The notes beneath the pieces are model-generated. The model searched no databases. It was not told where the DNA came from and saw only the letters and a list, made by a program, of their open reading frames with translations. DNA of 57,038 bases from Devosia geojensis. GTDB lineage: Bacteria; Pseudomonadota; Alphaproteobacteria; Rhizobiales; Devosiaceae. This document shows, one piece after another, positions 19,643 to 28,343 of the stretch; the first letter of the stretch is position 1; every line of letters begins with the position of its first letter. Both the position numbers and the translations under genes were made by a program. The DNA lies in the NCBI RefSeq assembly GCF_000969415.1, contig NZ_JZEX01000058.1, forward strand, positions 1 to 57,038. Reading direction: 5' to 3'.

Positions 19643-20548
19643 ATGGCCCATTCCGAGACCAATCGCTCCCGTGAAATGGAAGTGTTCGCTCAGGTTGTCG
19701 ATCAGGGTGGCTTTTCCGCTGCCGCACGCGTTTGCCGCATGACGCCTTCCGCTGTCAGCAAGCTGATTGCGCGACTGGAGGTGCGGCTTGGCGCACGGCT
19801 CGTCAACCGCTCGACGCGTGCCTTGCAGCTCACCCCGGAGGGCTGTGCCTTCTATGAGCGCGTGACACGCATTCTGGCAGATATCGAAGATGCCGAGCGC
19901 GGCGCCGGGGCTGGGGAACAGCCGGTCGGCCGCATCCGGCTCAACACCAGCGCCTCCTATGCGACGCACATCCTGGCTCCTATCCTGCCGGAATTCCTCG
20001 ACCGTCACCCTGGAATCACGCTCGATCTCGTCCAGACCGACATGGTCGTCGACCTTCTTGCCGAACGCGCGGACGTTGCCGTGCGCGCCGGACCGCTGAA
20101 GACATCGAGCCTTGTTGCGCGCAAGCTCGGGGATACAGCCATGATCGTCGTCGGCGCACCGGAATATCTCAGCCGCTTCGGCGAACCGAAGAGCATTGAC
20201 GATCTCGACCGGCACAATCGCCTGGGATTCGGTTATGTCCGCAAGGTCGACGGCTGGCCGATGAAGAAGAATAACGACATTGTCGTCATTCCGGCAGTCG
20301 GCCGCGTTCAGGCTAGCGATGGTGAGGGGCTGCGGCAACTTGCGCTGGGCGGGAGCGGGCTTGCACGCCTCGCCGCCTTCACCGTGCGTGACGATATTGC
20401 CGCTGGGCGTCTCGTTCCGGTGCTCGAGCATCTCAACCCGGGAGATCGGGAAACCTTCCACGCCATCCATATCGGCCAGGGCGGCCCGCTGCCGTCGCGC
20501 ATCAGGGCGCTTCTCGATTTCCTTGCCGAACACGGAAAGGTGCGTTGA
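19643..20548 (+). CDS. LysR-family transcriptional regulator
   Basis: The 301-residue protein has the LysR layout: N-terminal winged helix-turn-helix (~5-65, EVFAQVVDQGGFSAAARVCRMTPSAVSKLIARLE in two stretches) and a C-terminal periplasmic-binding-like effector domain starting with VGRIRLNTSASYATHIL (~93). It is divergent from the MFS transporter and probably controls it in response to an exported compound. AAGGACC precedes the ATG. It belongs to the broad LTTR group that includes many drug/quinone-responsive regulators; the inducer is unknown. Confidence 0.93.
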   Translation: MAHSETNRSREMEVFAQVVDQGGFSAAARVCRMTPSAVSKLIARLEVRLGARLVNRSTRALQLTPEGCAFYERVTRILADIEDAERGAGAGEQPVGRIRLNTSASYATHILAPILPEFLDRHPGITLDLVQTDMVVDLLAERADVAVRAGPLKTSSLVARKLGDTAMIVVGAPEYLSRFGEPKSIDDLDRHNRLGFGYVRKVDGWPMKKNNDIVVIPAVGRVQASDGEGLRQLALGGSGLARLAAFTVRDDIAAGRLVPVLEHLNPGDRETFHAIHIGQGGPLPSRIRALLDFLAEHGKVR

Positions 20549-20589
20549 TCAGCGGCAATATCGCAGAATGGCGCGCAATCGGCGGCGAA

Positions 20590-20679
20590 TGGCGGGTAGG
20601 GAGGGATTCGAACCCCCGGAACGCTTGCACGTTCGCCGGTTTTCAAGACCGGAGCAATCAACCGCTCTGCCACCTACCC
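20590..20679 (-). tRNA. tRNA-Ser (anticodon TGA)
   Basis: The minus strand gives a 90-nt type II tRNA. Acceptor GGGTAGG pairs with CCTACCC, the D-arm carries GCAGAGCGGTTGATTGC, the anticodon stem CGGT/ACCG encloses CTTGAAA, and a long variable arm (CGAACG...CGTTC) is followed by a T-arm with GGTTCGAATCC. Discriminator G and CCA are encoded at 20593-20590. Anticodon TGA reads serine. Confidence 0.97.
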
Positions 20680-20722
20680 GGTGTGCAGCCGTTTAGCTTG
20701 TTCGATATGGGGGTGTCCAGCT

Positions 20723-23182
20723 TCACGTGCCACGCGGCTTGGCCCGGTTGGTGGCGGTGGCTGCAAGTGGGTCATCGGGCCAATGGTGGCGCGGATAGCG
20801 GCCCTTGAGGTCGCGGGCGACGTCCTTCCATGAGCCGCGCCAGAAGCCGGGCAGGTCACGGGTCGTCTGGATGGGACGGTGGGCTGGCGAGAGGAGGATG
20901 AGAAGCAGCGGGATCCGGCCATCGGCGATTGCGGGATGGGTGGCGAGGCCGAAGAGCTCCTGCACGCGGATTTCGAGCGCCGGGCCGTTCTCGGCTTCAT
21001 AGTCGATGGGAAGGCGTGACCCGGAGGGCGCGTCGAAATGGCTTGGCAGCATGCGCTCGATCTCGGCGCGACGTTCCCAGGGCAGCAGGTCGAAAAGGGC
21101 GCCGGAGAGGTCCTCGGTGGTGATCGCGGACGCCTGGGTCTTGCCGTGAATGTGCGGCACAAGCCAGGCTGCGCCGTCCCGGGCCAGGGCATTGTCCGAC
21201 AGGTCCGGCCATTGGTCCCCCATCTGGCCGCGCAGATATGTGGCGCGCGAGCGCAGGGCGAGTTGATCCCTGGTCCAGGGCAATTTGCCGATACCGCGCT
21301 CGGCAATGCCGGCAGCGAGCGCTTCTGAGGCCGCGTCGGGATCGTCGATGGCGGCCGCCACCTCTTCGAGCCGCAAAGCGCCGAGACGGCGCACCCGCCG
21401 CGCGCGGACGCTGCCGCTCGGTCTGTCGAAGGCGAGGGTTGTTTCCTCCTCGATATGGGAAGCGAAGAGGTCTTGGATGGTCTCGCGGTCGATACGCGCA
21501 GCGGCGCGGATGCGCCCGTTGGCGGCGGTGCCGGTGATGTCGGTAACAACGAGGAAGCGTTCGCGCGCCAACGCATCGGTTTCCTCGAGGATGGCGGCAC
21601 GGCCATTGGCGAGGCGGAAGCGGCCGGGCGCACCGGCGGCCTGCGCGACCCGGTCGGGATAGGCGCGGGCCAGATGGCGGCCGAGTTCCGCTGGCGGCTC
21701 CCTTGCTTCCTTCGCTCCGGCGAGACGGGTCCAGCGCTGCGCCAGCGAGCGGGCCTCGCGCGCCCGCGGACCGGCATCGGCGCGGAAGCGCTCGAGGCGC
21801 CGTTCGAGATCGGTCGCATCTCCGCCGAGCCCGCGCTCGGTGAGGAGCACGGCGATCGCGGCGGCGGTCGCGGCCGTGCCTTCATCGGCGGCGGCATGGA
21901 TCATGTGGGCAAATCGCGGGTGTAACGGCAGGCGGGCGAGCGCCCTGCCGTGGGCGGTGATGCGTCCTGCCTCGTCAAGCGCATCGAGCGCCTGGAGCAG
22001 CGCGACTGCCTCCACCCATGCGGGGGTAGGCGGCGGATCGAGGAATGCAAGGGTGCCCGGATCGTGGATGCCCCAGGAGGCGAGATCCAGGACGAGGGAA
22101 CTGAGGTCGGCGGCGAGGATTTCGGGCGTATCGAACGGTGCGAGGCCTGCCGTCTGGCCCTCGCTCCATAGCCGATAGCAGACGCCCGGCTCGATGCGAC
22201 CGGCGCGGCCCCGCCGCTGGTCTGCGCTGGCGCGCGAGACGCGGCGCGTTTCGAGGGTCGTCAGCCCTGTCGCCGGTTCATACGCCGGTACGCGCGAGAA
22301 CCCGCTGTCGACGACGACGCGTACGCCCTCGATGGTCAGCGAGGTTTCGGCGATGGATGTTGCGAGCACGACCTTGCGGCGACCTGGAAGGGCCGATTGC
22401 ACCGCGCGGTCCTGATCGGCAGGTGACAGCTGACCATAGAGGGGGGCGATATCCACATCGGTTGGAACCCGGCCGCCGAGACGTTCGGCGACGCGGGCGA
22501 TCTCGGCCTGGCCGGGAAGGAAGACGAGCGCCGAGCCGACTTCGGAGCGCAACGCGCCAAGGACGGCGGCGGTGACCTGATCCTCCATGCGCTGCAGCGG
22601 GTCGTTGCCGAGATAGCGTGTTTCGACCGGGAACGCGCGGCCTCGGCTTTCGATGACCGGTGCGCTGCCCAGAAGGCTGGCCACCCGGGAGCCGTCCATA
22701 GTGGCGGACATGACCAGGATGCGCAGGTCCTCGCGCAGCACCGAGCCGTCGATGGCGAGCGCGAGACCGAGATCACCGTCAAGGCTGCGTTCGTGGAACT
22801 CGTCGAAGATGACGGCCGCTATGCCGTCGAGGGCCGGATCGCCGAGGATCTGGCGAGTGAAGACACCTTCGGTAACCACCTCGATACGGGTTCTGGCGGA
22901 GATGCGGGAGTCGAGACGAACGCGGTAGCCCACAGTCTCGCCGACCTCCTCGCCGAGCAACCGGGCCATCTGCCGTGCGGCGGCGCGGGCGGCAAGGCGA
23001 CGTGGTTCAAGCACGATGATGCGGCCATCGGCACGCCAGACGGCGTCGAGCAGCGCCAGGGGAACTCGCGTCGTCTTTCCCGCACCGGGTGGGGCGACGA
23101 GTACGGCGCGGGTTCCGGCCTCGAGCGCCGCCAGAAGGCGGGGCAGGGCTTCATCGATCGGCAGGGGAGGGAGCGCGTGCAT
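20723..23182 (-). CDS. hrpB: ATP-dependent RNA helicase HrpB
   Basis: HrpB is a DEAH-box helicase of uncertain cellular role. From MHALPPLPID (23182) it has 819 residues, the usual size. Motifs: APPGAGKTT (Walker A, ~35), VIFDEFHERSLDGDL (DEFH box), VMSATMDG (motif III), TSIAETSLTIEGV and QRRGRAGR (motif VI), then a winged-helix/ratchet region and the C-terminal HrpB domain ending with LPGFWRGSWKDVARDLKGRYPRHHWPDDP (in two parts), which is diagnostic. Another start, MASEPPLAG at 23236, is possible; neither has a good ribosome site. Divergent from pxpB. Confidence 0.95.
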   Translation of the reverse strand: MHALPPLPIDEALPRLLAALEAGTRAVLVAPPGAGKTTRVPLALLDAVWRADGRIIVLEPRRLAARAAARQMARLLGEEVGETVGYRVRLDSRISARTRIEVVTEGVFTRQILGDPALDGIAAVIFDEFHERSLDGDLGLALAIDGSVLREDLRILVMSATMDGSRVASLLGSAPVIESRGRAFPVETRYLGNDPLQRMEDQVTAAVLGALRSEVGSALVFLPGQAEIARVAERLGGRVPTDVDIAPLYGQLSPADQDRAVQSALPGRRKVVLATSIAETSLTIEGVRVVVDSGFSRVPAYEPATGLTTLETRRVSRASADQRRGRAGRIEPGVCYRLWSEGQTAGLAPFDTPEILAADLSSLVLDLASWGIHDPGTLAFLDPPPTPAWVEAVALLQALDALDEAGRITAHGRALARLPLHPRFAHMIHAAADEGTAATAAAIAVLLTERGLGGDATDLERRLERFRADAGPRAREARSLAQRWTRLAGAKEAREPPAELGRHLARAYPDRVAQAAGAPGRFRLANGRAAILEETDALARERFLVVTDITGTAANGRIRAAARIDRETIQDLFASHIEEETTLAFDRPSGSVRARRVRRLGALRLEEVAAAIDDPDAASEALAAGIAERGIGKLPWTRDQLALRSRATYLRGQMGDQWPDLSDNALARDGAAWLVPHIHGKTQASAITTEDLSGALFDLLPWERRAEIERMLPSHFDAPSGSRLPIDYEAENGPALEIRVQELFGLATHPAIADGRIPLLLILLSPAHRPIQTTRDLPGFWRGSWKDVARDLKGRYPRHHWPDDPLAATATNRAKPRGT

Positions 23183-23308
23183 AAGCGGGTTTTGGCCAAG
23201 TTCGCGTTCGCCCGCAAGGGGCGGCTCGCTTGCCATGGACCGGCAAATCAGCGAGACCTTGGCGGGCAACCGTGGGGGCACAAGATGCGCGCAGCCGAGG
23301 GCGGCGAC

Positions 23309-23965
23309 ATGGTGGACACGCCTCTGGTCCTGCCGCTCGGTGAGGACGCGATGCTGGTGCGCTTCGGCGCGACGCTTTCGCAGGATGCCAATCTCGCCGC
23401 GCTGCGCTTTACCCGCCGGCTCGATGCGCGCCCGATCACCGGGGTCGTCGAGGTGGTGCCGAATCTCGTGTCGGTGCTGCTGCGCTACGACCGGCACCAG
23501 ATCGGTTTCCAGCGGCTTGCCGGCGAAGTCGGGCTTCTGCTGACGGCGCGCATGGACGAGACGGATCTTGCCGGCCGCGAGCACAGGGTCCAGGTGTCGT
23601 TTGGCGGCGAGACGGGTCCCGATCTCGACGAGGTCGCCGAGCGGCTATCGCTCTCTGTCGAAGCTTTCGTTGCCGCGCACAACGCCTCGCGTCTACGGGT
23701 ACTGGCGACCGGATTCGCGCCGGGTTTCGTCTACTGCGGCTTTCATCCGGAAGCGTTGCATGTGCCGCGACGCCGGGAGGTGCGCCCGCACATTCCGGCC
23801 GGCAGCGTGCTGTTCGCGGCAGGCCAGACGGCCATTGCGGCGACGGATATTCCGACCGGCTGGCACGTGATCGGACGCACGCAACTGCGCAATTTCGATC
23901 CCTTGCGCGAGCCGCCGACGCTCATCGAGGCAGGCGACGGGATCGTTTTCGAGGCCGAGCGATGA
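23309..23965 (+). CDS. pxpB: 5-oxoprolinase subunit PxpB
   Basis: PxpB, with PxpC and PxpA, forms the bacterial ATP-dependent 5-oxoprolinase that turns pyroglutamate into glutamate, a damage-repair and salvage reaction. The 218 residues match the KipI/carboxyltransferase subdomain 1 family: PLGEDAMLVRFG at the start, LATGFAPGFVYCG (~125) and PRREVRPHIPAGSV. A GAGG site lies 8 nt before this ATG; an in-frame ATG at 23285 would add eight residues. Its stop overlaps pxpC as ATGA. Confidence 0.95.
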   Translation: MVDTPLVLPLGEDAMLVRFGATLSQDANLAALRFTRRLDARPITGVVEVVPNLVSVLLRYDRHQIGFQRLAGEVGLLLTARMDETDLAGREHRVQVSFGGETGPDLDEVAERLSLSVEAFVAAHNASRLRVLATGFAPGFVYCGFHPEALHVPRRREVRPHIPAGSVLFAAGQTAIAATDIPTGWHVIGRTQLRNFDPLREPPTLIEAGDGIVFEAER

Positions 23966-24864
23966 GCGCGCGTCTCGTCATCCGCCGAGCGGGGCCGTTG
24001 ACCACCATCCAGGACGAGGGCCGCTTCGGCATGCTGCGCCACGGCGTCAGCGCTTCGGGGCCGATGGATAGAGGAGCCTTTGCGAGCGCAGCACATACGC
24101 TCGGCCGAGCGGGACCTGCAGGCATCGAATTCACGTCGACAGGCATCGAGGTCGAGGTGGTCGCCGGTCAATGCAGCACCGGTTTCGCCGGGGGCGCTTT
24201 CGCTGCGAGGCTTGGCGGCAGGCAGGTCGAGTGGCCGGGCGCGGTACCCCTGCACGAGGGTGAAGTACTGGCCATAAACCCCGGTCGGGCCGGTAATTTC
24301 GGATATCTGCGCTTCGACAAGACCATAGATGTTCCGCCGGTACTTGGGAGCCGCGCGACCAATCTGCGCGCGGGGATCGGCGGGCTCGAAGGGCGGGCGT
24401 TGCGGGCGGGGGACAGCCTCGAACTCATCGAATCCGAAGACGCCGACCCCGACGGCAGCCGGGTTTCGACCGGTGCGGGGGCGATCCGTTTTATCTGGGG
24501 CTTACACGCTGAGGTTTTCCCGCCGGCCGTCCGCGAGCGGTTCCTGTCGGAGAACTTCCGTATCACCGCCCGCATGGATCGCATGGGCGTCTGGCTCGAT
24601 GATCCGGGCGGGGTTTTCCGAGGCGCGAGCGGGCTTTCACTCGTTTCCGACGCGGTGGTGGCCGGCGACATCCAGATCGTCGGTGACGGCACGCCGGTCG
24701 TGCTGATGCGCGACCACCAGCCGACCGGGGGTTACCCGCGCATCGGCACGATCATCGCGGCGGACCTCGATCGTTTTGCCCAGATGCGACCCGGCACGCA
24801 TGTGCGGTTTGAATCTGTTAGCCTTGCGCACGCACGCAGTCTGACAGCCGAAAGGAGCGTTTGA
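23962..24864 (+). CDS. pxpC: 5-oxoprolinase subunit PxpC
   Basis: The 300-residue protein is a KipA/biotin-dependent carboxyltransferase subdomain 2 homologue, here part of 5-oxoprolinase. Visible signatures are LTTIQDEGRFGMLRHGVSASGPMDR (in two parts, ~13-37), RIGTIIAADLDRFAQMRPG near the end and PTGGYPRIG. The fusion-type urea carboxylase context is absent, and adjacency to pxpA confirms the 5-oxoprolinase reading. It starts within the pxpB stop (4-nt overlap) and is followed by pxpA after 1 nt. Confidence 0.95.
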   Translation: MSARLVIRRAGPLTTIQDEGRFGMLRHGVSASGPMDRGAFASAAHTLGRAGPAGIEFTSTGIEVEVVAGQCSTGFAGGAFAARLGGRQVEWPGAVPLHEGEVLAINPGRAGNFGYLRFDKTIDVPPVLGSRATNLRAGIGGLEGRALRAGDSLELIESEDADPDGSRVSTGAGAIRFIWGLHAEVFPPAVRERFLSENFRITARMDRMGVWLDDPGGVFRGASGLSLVSDAVVAGDIQIVGDGTPVVLMRDHQPTGGYPRIGTIIAADLDRFAQMRPGTHVRFESVSLAHARSLTAERSV

Positions 24865-24865
24865 C

Positions 24866-25639
24866 ATGACCTCGATCGACCTCAATGCCGACCTTGGAGA
24901 AGGCATGGGCACCGACGAGGACCTTTTGGCTATCGTCTCCAGCGCCTCCATCGCCTGCGGGGGGCATGCCGGCGATGCCCAGACCATGCGGCACATCCTC
25001 AAGATCTGCAAGAACAACGGGATACGAGCGGGCGCTCATCCGGGGTATGCCGATGTCAAACGTTTCGGACGTTTCCGGGTGGTGATGCCGCTCGACCAGC
25101 TCCTCGGCCAGATCCGCTCGCAGCTTTTCCTCATCCGCTGGATCGCCGACGAGGTCGGCGTGCCGATCTCCTACGTCAAGCTGCATGGGGCGCTGGCCAA
25201 CCAGACCGCCGAGGAGCTGCCGCTGGCAGTCGGCATCTTCGCGACCGTTCAGGCCATGGACCCCAAGGTCGCGGTGCTGGCCCTCGACAACAGCCAGCAG
25301 GTGCGCGCGGCCAAGGCCGTCGGTACGCCGCTGATCCGCGAAGCCTATGCCGACCGCGCCTATACGCGCGAAGGTCTGCTGGTGCCGCGAAGCGAGGAGG
25401 GATCGGTCATCGACGATACCGATCTCGTCATCGAGCGCTGCCTGCGGCTCGCACGGGACGGCGAGATCGTGGCGCAGGATGGCACGGTGTTCAAATCCGC
25501 TGCCCGTTCGATCTGCCTGCACGGCGACACACCGGGAGCGGTGGACCTGGCGCGCGAGCTGCGCGAGGCGCTGGAGGCCGAGGGCATCCTGATCGCGCCG
25601 GTGGAGCCCGAACAGGAAGCTCAACTGGCCGAAATCTAG
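24866..25639 (+). CDS. pxpA: 5-oxoprolinase subunit PxpA (LamB/YcsF family)
   Basis: The 257-residue protein has the LamB/YcsF signature: IDLNADLGEGMGTDEDLL (~4-21), SIACGGHAGDAQTM, and GIRAGAHPGYAD. These Asp/His residues are the proposed active site of the oxoprolinase complex. YVKLHGALANQ and RSICLHGDTPGAV follow. The order pxpB-pxpC-pxpA is a compact operon, with AAAGGAG ahead of the ATG. Its last 4 nt overlap the end of the convergent channel gene. Confidence 0.96.
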   Translation: MTSIDLNADLGEGMGTDEDLLAIVSSASIACGGHAGDAQTMRHILKICKNNGIRAGAHPGYADVKRFGRFRVVMPLDQLLGQIRSQLFLIRWIADEVGVPISYVKLHGALANQTAEELPLAVGIFATVQAMDPKVAVLALDNSQQVRAAKAVGTPLIREAYADRAYTREGLLVPRSEEGSVIDDTDLVIERCLRLARDGEIVAQDGTVFKSAARSICLHGDTPGAVDLARELREALEAEGILIAPVEPEQEAQLAEI

Positions 25640-26442
25640 CGGCCCTCGTCCGGAATATTGAGCACGTGGCCGCATGCCTTGCAGTGCACGGCGTCCGGAT
25701 CGTGCTTCCTCAGGCCGCACTGCGGGCAGGGGAAGTTGACCTTGTGCGGGCGGAAGATCGCCTGGGCGAGGCGCACGAACAGCGAAATGCCGACGATCAT
25801 GACGATGATCGAGGTCAGCTTGCCGAAGGTGCCGGGAAGGATGATGTCGCCGAAGCCGGTGGTGGTGACCGCCGTGACGGTGAAGTAGAGCGCATCGACA
25901 TAGCCCTCGATGCCGGTCTCCTCGCCGGCGAAGAATGTGTAGACGAAGCCGGTGACGATGAAGAGGAAGACCAGGAGGTTGATGACCGCCTGCGCCGACT
26001 CGCGCCAAAGGCCGAGCCCCCGCTTTTCTAGCGGTTTCCAAAGAACGGAACGTCGGGTGAGGGTCCAGAGGCGCAGGATGCGCAGGAACCCGAGGTTGGC
26101 CAGCATCGTCGGGAACAGCAGGGTCGCCAGAATGAAGATGTCGACAACGACCGGCAGCTGGCGCAGCCATTTGGGGATGTCCGAGGTCGCGAGGCCCCGG
26201 GCCGTCAAGTCCGCTAGCAGCAGGGCGGCAACCGACAGATCGATCCACAGGAACGCCGGATCGCCGCGCAGCAGGGGCGTGGCGATGAAGAAGGCGATGA
26301 TCGCCAGGTCCACGAGAAGGACGGCGAACTGGAAGCGCAGCGCCTGAACCGACTGTCCGTGGTAGAGCAGGCGCAGGCGGGCGCGGAACCGGTCGAAGGA
26401 GGAGCCTTCGTTACTCGATTGGTCTTCGGTCTTATCGGTCAT
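25636..26442 (-). CDS. voltage-gated-type potassium channel with C-terminal zinc ribbon
   Basis: The 268-residue protein has six membrane segments. S4 is arginine-bearing (FLRILRLWTLTRR, ~120-133). The pore loop holds the selectivity filter TTTGFGD (~195-201), a GFG version of the potassium-channel GYG. Behind S6 (~210-230) is a short tail with CPQC and CKAC (~240-262), a four-Cys zinc ribbon of the rubredoxin/zf type. Channel monomers should form a tetramer in the inner membrane. The ribbon may tune gating or assembly. Start MTDKTEDQ (26442) is preferred over 26472. It converges with pxpA by a 4-nt overlap. Confidence 0.85.
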   Translation of the reverse strand: MTDKTEDQSSNEGSSFDRFRARLRLLYHGQSVQALRFQFAVLLVDLAIIAFFIATPLLRGDPAFLWIDLSVAALLLADLTARGLATSDIPKWLRQLPVVVDIFILATLLFPTMLANLGFLRILRLWTLTRRSVLWKPLEKRGLGLWRESAQAVINLLVFLFIVTGFVYTFFAGEETGIEGYVDALYFTVTAVTTTGFGDIILPGTFGKLTSIIVMIVGISLFVRLAQAIFRPHKVNFPCPQCGLRKHDPDAVHCKACGHVLNIPDEGR

Positions 26443-26480
26443 CTCGGACTGCCGCAGCCTTGTTCGGCGCAACTATAGGT

Positions 26481-26506
26481 CCGCAATGGCTTTCAAACCA
26501 TTGCGG
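26481..26506. repeat. perfect 9-bp hairpin between FecR-domain and channel genes
   Basis: CCGCAATGG (26481-26489) and CCATTGCGG (26498-26506) are perfect arms around an 8-nt loop. It lies downstream of the FecR-domain gene and upstream of the channel gene, both read leftward. No T-run follows, so it may be an imperfect terminator, an mRNA-stabilising stem or an operator of the channel gene. Confidence 0.5.
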
Positions 26507-26529
26507 TTGCCTAAGGACCGATAGCCCCG

Positions 26530-27384
26530 TCAGGGAACTGTGGGCGGCGTACTGCCAGGCTGACTGGGTTGGTTCGGATTATTGGCGTTACCGCCAGTAG
26601 GTGGAGGCGTTGAAGGCGGCGGATTGGAGGGAGCTGGATTCCCGCCGCTGTTGGGCGAGGGAGGCGTATAGGAATCACCCGGCTCTCCGCTCGACTCGGT
26701 GGCTGGAGCTGCCGAGCTTTCGGTACACCGGTTCGCGCCACTCACCCGGAACGGCCGCAACAGCGGCGATTGCACGATTGCGTAGCGAAAGGCCTGTGCG
26801 AGTTGGGGACGCTGCGGATCGGCGGGGGTGAAGAGCCTGGCGGAACCTGCAGCGCTGGCGATGCCGCAGCGCTCGTCGAGGTCGACGCAGCCGCTGCCGG
26901 TGCACACACGCACGGCGCCCTCGTAGAGCATCACGCGCGTTTCTGCGCGCCCGACCACGACGTCGAACTTGGTGCCGCGCACGCCGATGGTGGCTGAGGG
27001 CGTGCGGATCTCGTAGGCGGACTTGGGGCTGTTGCCGCTGATGAAGCGGAACGTGCCGCCCAGCGCATTGATCGCGAAGCGCTCGGCCGAACCGCCACCG
27101 CGCATCAGGTAGGTTTCGATGAGGAGCGAACTGCCCGGGCCGACGACGAGCCGCGTGTCGTCGAGAAAGACGAGCTGGACCTGGCCGCTCGCGCCGGTGA
27201 CGACCCTCTCGCCGACCGAGACGTCAGCCCCGACGATCAGCGTGCGATCTCCCGAGCTGCCGCGGGCAAGCGCATCGGGGTCGACGCCCAGGGCCTTGCC
27301 CTCGTTCGCGGCCCATGCGGGGCCGAGCGAGAGCATGCCGGCAAAGAGCGCTGCGATAGCTGTGGTGACGCAAGTTGTGTTCAT
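26530..27384 (-). CDS. FecR-domain periplasmic protein with Pro-rich tail
   Basis: The 284-residue protein has a Sec signal (TTAIAALFAGMLSLGPAWA, cut near residue 25), then a FecR-type beta domain (~45-165: VGADVSVGERVVTGASGQVQL, the TRLVVGPGSSL segment, and IRTPSATIGVRGTKFDV). The C-terminal third (~205-284) is a Pro/Ser/Asn/Gly-rich unfolded tail. It lacks the anti-sigma N-terminal helix of true FecR, and no ECF sigma factor or TonB receptor is nearby, so it is not a classical iron-signalling protein. Two Cys pairs (CTGSGC and the pair around DERC) could be oxidised in the periplasm. Confidence 0.82.
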   Translation of the reverse strand: MNTTCVTTAIAALFAGMLSLGPAWAANEGKALGVDPDALARGSSGDRTLIVGADVSVGERVVTGASGQVQLVFLDDTRLVVGPGSSLLIETYLMRGGGSAERFAINALGGTFRFISGNSPKSAYEIRTPSATIGVRGTKFDVVVGRAETRVMLYEGAVRVCTGSGCVDLDERCGIASAAGSARLFTPADPQRPQLAQAFRYAIVQSPLLRPFRVSGANRCTESSAAPATESSGEPGDSYTPPSPNSGGNPAPSNPPPSTPPPTGGNANNPNQPSQPGSTPPTVP

Positions 27385-27486
27385 GTCCGCCAGCCTGCAG
27401 GGGGTGAGATGAACGGGGCTTGAACAGTCGAACGGCGCGCCACTTTATTCGGAGGCGCGGAATCCGGCAATCGGATACTTGCAATC

Positions 27487-28149
27487 TTAAGAATAGCGCT
27501 CTTCGGTCCACGGGTCACCGTGGTTATGGTAGCCACGCACCTCCCAGAAACCCGGCTTGTCCTGGGTCGAGAACTCGATGCGGCGCAGCCATTTTGCACT
27601 CTTCCAGAAGTAGAGATGCGGTACGACGAGCCGCACGGGGCCGCCATGCTCGCGCGTCAGCGGCTCGCCCTGCCAGCTATGGGCGAGCAGGGCGTCGGGG
27701 CTAAGGAAATCTTCGATGGTCAGGTTGGTCGTATAGCCGTCGTAGCTGTGGAGGATCACGAAGCGGGCCTGCGGCAGGATACCCGCCGCCTCGGCGATAT
27801 GCATGGTGGGCACGCCCGTCCACGCATTGTCGTAGCGCGACCAGCTCGTGACGCAATGGATGTCGGAGACGTTGTCGACTTGCGGCTGCTCGCTGAAGGT
27901 CTGCCAGTTCCAGGAAACGCTCGTCTCCACGGCGCCATCGACATCGAGCCGCCATTGGGTCTTGTCGATGGCGGGTTCGACGCCGAGGTCGAGCACCGGC
28001 CAATTCTTGACGAGGTGCTGGCCGGGCGGCAGGCGTTCCGTTTCCGGGCGGGCGGTTCGTCCGGTAAGAAACCGGCCCTGGTCCGCCCATGCGGCCTTGG
28101 TGCGGGTGAACTTGGAATCCGGAGGTACGATCGGATCGTCGTCGGCCAT
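27487..28149 (-). CDS. sulfite-oxidase-like molybdopterin oxidoreductase
   Basis: The start MADDDPIV (28149) gives 220 residues. The protein matches the small sulfite-oxidase/YedY-like Mo enzyme family: LDVDGAVETSVSWNW, the Mo-ligand cysteine in DIHCVTSWSRYDNAW (~98-112), GPVRLVVPHLYFWKSAKW and FWEVRGYHNHGDPW (~203-216). There is no twin-arginine signal, so unlike MsrP/YedY it is predicted cytoplasmic, or needs another export route. No membrane cytochrome partner (YedZ) sits next to it. Substrate is unknown; sulfite or S/N-oxides are the candidates by family. A longer frame to 28320 looks non-coding. Confidence 0.88.
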   Translation of the reverse strand: MADDDPIVPPDSKFTRTKAAWADQGRFLTGRTARPETERLPPGQHLVKNWPVLDLGVEPAIDKTQWRLDVDGAVETSVSWNWQTFSEQPQVDNVSDIHCVTSWSRYDNAWTGVPTMHIAEAAGILPQARFVILHSYDGYTTNLTIEDFLSPDALLAHSWQGEPLTREHGGPVRLVVPHLYFWKSAKWLRRIEFSTQDKPGFWEVRGYHNHGDPWTEERYS

Positions 28150-28343
28150 CGTAAAATGCTCCGCAGGATGGGGCACCCAGCATCGCATCTGGCACGAGCG
28201 ATGGCGAGGTCCTGCAGCGAGGCTGGACACCGTCTCGTGAGGGGGAATGCGAAGCTGTCTGTTGCCCCTCGGCTGCGCGCGGGCTAATGGCTGTTCCGAT
28301 TTCGGGCACAAAACTGTCATATATCCCGCGCAACGGAGAAAGC

